DNA of 10,000 nucleotides from Halocaridina rubra. Lineage: Eukaryota; Arthropoda; Malacostraca; Decapoda; Atyidae. Of this stretch, positions 7,887-10,000 are shown in pieces; the first letter of the stretch is position 1, and each line of letters begins with the position of its first letter. The notes beneath the pieces are model-generated. The model was not told the origin of the DNA, made no database searches, and was given only the letters and a program-made list of their open reading frames with translations. A program made the translations under genes and the position numbers. The stretch covers positions 7,501 through 17,500 of the forward strand of contig JAXCGZ010021426.1 in NCBI GenBank assembly GCA_037179515.1. Direction: 5' to 3'.

Positions 7887-8247
7887 CTGAAATAAAAAGG
7901 AATTTCCTATAAAGTTGCAACATGCTCTATGCGCCTATATCTATGGATAGAACCGATGTCCATGTATATAGATATATCAGTAACTAATTTTCTTGTCAGA
8001 ATAAATGGCTCAAAGACGCCACTTTAATTTCATTTCATGTAATAATCCAGCAATGTATAGCACACACTCGGCTCTCAATGTAGAGACACTCAAAAAAGAT
8101 CTCAAACCCATAAGTAAAAAAATTAATAGCCCATAAACTCACAAGAGATCTCAATATAATAGTAGTTTAGCATAATTTGAAATTAATTTCTAAATTTTAC
8201 CGAATGTGTGCTCCACAACTTTGCCTAAGGCAACAATATAAACTTAC
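7887..8247 (-). other. Predicted phase-1 spliceosomal intron (361 bp)
   Basis: The 5' splice site reads TTG|GTAAGT and the 3' site TTTTTATTTCAG|GT. Reading straight through instead would give the ATG at 7923 with a hydrophobic leader (MLQLYRKFLFIS), which is translated intron. The intron also holds an imperfect palindrome at 7936-7976 and a loose direct repeat of AGATCTCAA near 8096 and 8146. Confidence 0.5.
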
Positions 8248-8348
8248 CAAGAGAGACTCTTCTTAGCTGGCTAACTTCCATACAAAGAAAACTTGCCCCT
8301 ATACTGGTATTATGTACCAGTTACTCTAACTTTCACAATCACGAGTAC
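8248..8348 (-). other. Predicted first coding exon with start codon at 8281
   Basis: On the minus strand this stretch is bounded by an acceptor (CCTTTTTTCAG ending at 8349) and a donor (GTAAGT at 8247-8242). It contains ATG at 8281-8279 followed by eleven open codons beginning MEVSQLRRVSL. The split Gly codon (G before the intron, GT after it) joins exactly in frame with the downstream LCKDIMESPEP reading frame. The agreement of donor, acceptor and phase favours this start over the internal ATG at 7869. The upstream acceptor implies a further untranslated exon, possibly ending at 8465, where GTAATT could be a donor. Confidence 0.5.
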
Positions 8349-8549
8349 CTGAAAAAAGGTTCAATTAGTACTGTCATGCTAAAAGTGTATGGTTTATATA
8401 TTTAGTGAAGCAGCATTATAGTAATAAGAAAACAAGCAGAAGAGCTCACAATAAAGTTAATTACCAATGTCAAGGCGCATGTGGAGATGACATGAGTGAA
8501 TATACTGTAGGTTTACAGAAAGTGAGCGTAGGAATTTTAAATCTGCTAA
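8349..8549 (-). other. Upstream leader/promoter region of the transposase gene
   Basis: About 200 bases between the predicted first coding exon and the right TIR, with no protein similarity. On the minus strand there is a TATATAAA at 8400-8393 and a possible donor TTG|GTAATT at 8464. These two signals imply different transcript starts, so I do not fix a promoter. Transcription must start in this interval or within the right TIR. Confidence 0.35.
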
Positions 8550-9100
8550 AAAAAACAGCGCCTTTTTTTGGCTGTTCTTAAACGGGAATTGTGCAAAACT
8601 GGACACTTAAGAACTACTGATCCTATATCAGGAAGGTCTAAATGATATTTCCTCAAAGATTCATTGATGTTCTTAAGATGTGGTTTAAATGTGCAAAAAT
8701 AGCTCCTCTTTAGGCCGTTCTTAAATGGGTTTTGCACCAAATTCAACACTTAAGAACTACTGATCCTGCATCAGGAAGGTCTAAGGTATACTTTCACAAA
8801 GTTTCGTTGATGTACTCAAATTGTGATTTAAATGTGACAGTAGCGACTTAAATGTGTTTAGCACCAATTACATATCTGTAATCAGAGTGCCAAAACGAAA
8901 CATTTATCACAGGTTTGGTTGATGTGCTCCAAAATGTAATTCAAACCGATTTTGGGGTGCACAAGCAGCGCCCCCTACTATACGCACCAATTGCATAACT
9001 TAAGAATGACCATCCCGAGATCCTCATTCCACCAGCTGATGACTATTGCTATCAATCCTTTCGTACTCGAGATGTAATATAAATCTCTGCTAGCTCCCGC
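8550..9100 (-). repeat. Right terminal inverted repeat
   Basis: Reverse-complement partner of 1677-2256. Differences from the left copy are informative. The right copy has 22 extra bases (9035-9056) between the outer 44-base block and the TGGTGGAATGAG block. In its second tandem unit it lacks the initial TTCTTAAG box and the stretch holding the AGGGGGCGCT box. The inner CTTAAGAACTACTGATCCT boxes recur at about 8607 and 8749, a 142-base period. The inner edge lies near 8550, next to an A-run and a GGCGCT-like box on the minus strand. Confidence 0.9.
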
Positions 9101-9104
9101 ATTA
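9101..9104 (+). repeat. Candidate right target-site duplication (ATTA)
   Basis: Partner of the ATTA at 1673-1676, immediately followed by the resumed retroelement coding region. A 4 bp duplication would fit the Academ superfamily. A 4-base match alone is weak evidence. Confidence 0.35.
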
Positions 9105-9433
9105 AATGCAGGGGGATATGGTGATTGTTTTTAAATTCTTTCATGGTTATAACAGAGTGGACAGGGATCGATTTTTTTTTATATGGCTGGCTATAGAACT
9201 AGAGGCCACAGTTTGAAACTTCTTAGAAACCTTCTTTGCAGGATGTAAGGAAGTACTTTTTTTTATTTTTTAGTGTAAGTGTACTTGATAATTGGAATTG
9301 GCTAAGCGAAGAGGTAGTTAGTGCTAACTCAATGCATAGTTTTAAGGACAAGTATGATAAGTATAAAATGGAACCGACCAGGAGACGAGAAGTTAAGATC
9401 TTGGGGCTCTTTCCCGTAAGCACAATATGGTAA
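9105..9433 (+). pseudogene. 3'-side fragment of the split retrotransposon: ORF2 C-terminal tail
   Basis: Immediately outside the right TIR the plus strand reads GDMVIVFKFFHGYNRVDRD (from 9112), the block that follows the YDERLREL region in CR1/L2-like proteins. A frameshift in the run of T near 9171-9180 moves to AGYRTRGHSLKLLRNLLC. Another near 9245 moves to MQDVRKYFFLFFSVSVLDNW and LSEEVVSANSMHSFKDKYDK, ending with TAA at 9431-9433. These are established features of the ORF2 tail (RGHS, KYFF, W-x-LPEEVV, SFK). Strand and order match the left fragment, so this is the other half of the same element, displaced 7.4 kb by the DNA transposon. Confidence 0.85.
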
Positions 9434-10000
9434 ATACACTCACCTCTAGTCTGTTTGCTTGTGGCAAAGATAATGACTATTTTTAAGTGAGATTAAAATT
9501 AGATTAAGAAAATAACCGAAAAAAAAATATCGTAATAAAATACCCACAGGCGCCCACGCACAGATATCAATGCAGAAACAGAAAGTGTTTCCCAGACTTT
9601 AAATAAAAGCAGAATAAGTAAACAAGAGTCTCATAATGAAAACACAAATAATTAAATGCAAACATACTTCAACAAACAAAAGACTCACGATATAATTGAA
9701 CAAATTAAAAAAGATAAATACTGAAATAAACAAAATATTCATTAAATTAGCTAATAAGCAAATAGGGGCATGTCCATAACAATAAAAGTCACATCCTATA
9801 AAGAAACAACTAGAATAAATATTTAGTTAACGTAAGCCAATCATATATGCAAGCAAAGAAGGAAATAAACGAAGAATTATATATAAGCAAATGTAAAAAT
9901 AAACAATAGAAGCACTATTTAAACAAGAAGATAAAACATATAAAGAAAGACAAAAAAAGTATATTACATAAGAGAAATAGTTTAAGGGTGATCCTTTAAG
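9434..10000. other. A-rich non-coding sequence after the retroelement
   Basis: No coding similarity was seen on either strand. The plus strand is strongly A-biased: a hand count of 9601-9660 gives 35 A and 11 T in 60 bases. Loose repeats of GAAATAAAC-like and ATAAGCAAAT-like words occur at about 9723, 9760, 9863, 9885 and 9897. The first part may be retroelement 3' untranslated sequence; no clear short tandem tail marks its end. Confidence 0.5.

Larger units (their letters stand above)
3305..8281 (-). pseudogene. Academ-like transposase/XPG-nuclease pseudogene (whole gene model)
   Basis: One gene is read from 8281 down to the TAG at 3305: a small first coding exon (8281-8248), an intron (8247-7887), then about 4.58 kb of exon. 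Total coding length is about 1,540 codons. Conserved blocks occur in one consistent order across changing frames: zinc-ligand N-terminus, DSI-QD block, LGMAIRSIT block, DNFD block, VTYDLA block, SGGPDMLTETGVL block, LEQTINADAASRL block, KKLDMQHILQY block, XPG-type nuclease, acidic tail. Disabling changes are in-frame stops at 7576, 6964, 6041, 5513 and 4528, and frameshifts near 7443, 7256, 6745, 5972, 5690, 4970 and 3793. The likely role is transposition of the element and of related non-autonomous copies. This copy could not make a full protein. Confidence 0.75.
1677..9100 (-). mobile_element. Complete but decayed Academ-like DNA transposon (~7.4 kb) with long TIRs
   Basis: The element is bounded by imperfect inverted repeats whose outer ends begin CGGGAGCTAGC at 1680 and, on the other strand, at 9099. 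It interrupts a retroelement whose protein matches run up to one side and resume at the other. Inside, one long minus-strand pseudogene (8281 to 3305) encodes a protein of about 1,500 residues with zinc-ligand clusters, a conserved central region and an XPG/FEN-type nuclease module. Established knowledge: the Academ superfamily was described as TIR transposons whose proteins include an XPG-like nuclease and which make short (3-4 bp) target duplications. That matches this architecture and the candidate ATTA duplication. The Academ label is inference from memory. A related unnamed superfamily is the main alternative. Confidence 0.7.

Noticed and set aside
8393..8400. TATATAAA as a TATA box for the transposase gene
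   Set aside because: It would fall inside the possible upstream intron implied by the acceptor at 8349, and TATA-like words are common in AT-rich DNA. It is not supported well enough to call a promoter.
8546..8749. 67-codon open frame on the minus strand in the right TIR
   Set aside because: It lies wholly in the inverted repeat array, and its translation follows the ~145 bp repeat units. There is no protein similarity.
1677..9100. Polinton/Maverick or viral insertion
   Set aside because: There is no DNA polymerase B, integrase, packaging ATPase or capsid-like protein, and the element is about half the usual Polinton size. The XPG-type nuclease and single gene fit an Academ-like transposon better.

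Overview
This is eukaryotic, almost certainly animal, DNA. It holds no bacterial-style genes, and its protein-coding content is decayed transposon sequence. The retroelement is of the CR1/L2-like type common in invertebrates and lower vertebrates. The DNA transposon resembles, from memory, uncharacterised proteins of invertebrates such as cnidarians and arthropods. An aquatic invertebrate or arthropod host is a reasonable guess, but the species cannot be named.

The window is a nested set of mobile elements. (1) A plus-strand non-LTR retrotransposon (CR1/L2-like), cut by the window start, runs from 1 to about 1676 and resumes at about 9105-9433. The left part holds the linker after the endonuclease, the reverse transcriptase and the start of the C-terminal region. 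The right part holds the missing C-terminal tail. It has many frameshifts, and its motif A aspartate reads as tyrosine. (2) A ~7.4 kb DNA transposon (about 1677-9100) sits between the two halves. It has ~550-580 bp terminal inverted repeats (TIRs) built largely of ~145 bp tandem units. It carries one long minus-strand gene (8281 down to 3305), inferred to be a transposase of the Academ type. The N-terminal part has zinc-ligand clusters (YHxxC), the middle has candidate catalytic acidic residues, and the C-terminal part is an XPG/FEN-type nuclease domain with an acidic tail. Five in-frame stops and about seven frameshifts make it a pseudogene. (3) A ~207 bp TTAA-flanked, piggyBac-like MITE (2683-2889) lies within the transposon's 3' non-coding segment.

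The transposon gene has a readable 5' structure. A small coding exon starts with the ATG at 8281. It joins the main reading frame across a phase-1 intron (8247-7887) with good GTAAGT and TTTCAG splice sites. Upstream, 8349-8549, is probably leader or promoter sequence. Between the stop codon (3305) and the left TIR (2256) there is about 1 kb of AT-rich non-coding DNA.

Beyond the retroelement tail, 9434-10000 is A-rich on the plus strand with no recognisable gene. No RNA genes, CRISPR arrays or working host genes were seen. The most notable object is the TIR-bounded element with a fused transposase/XPG nuclease gene. All family names rest on motif recognition without database searches.
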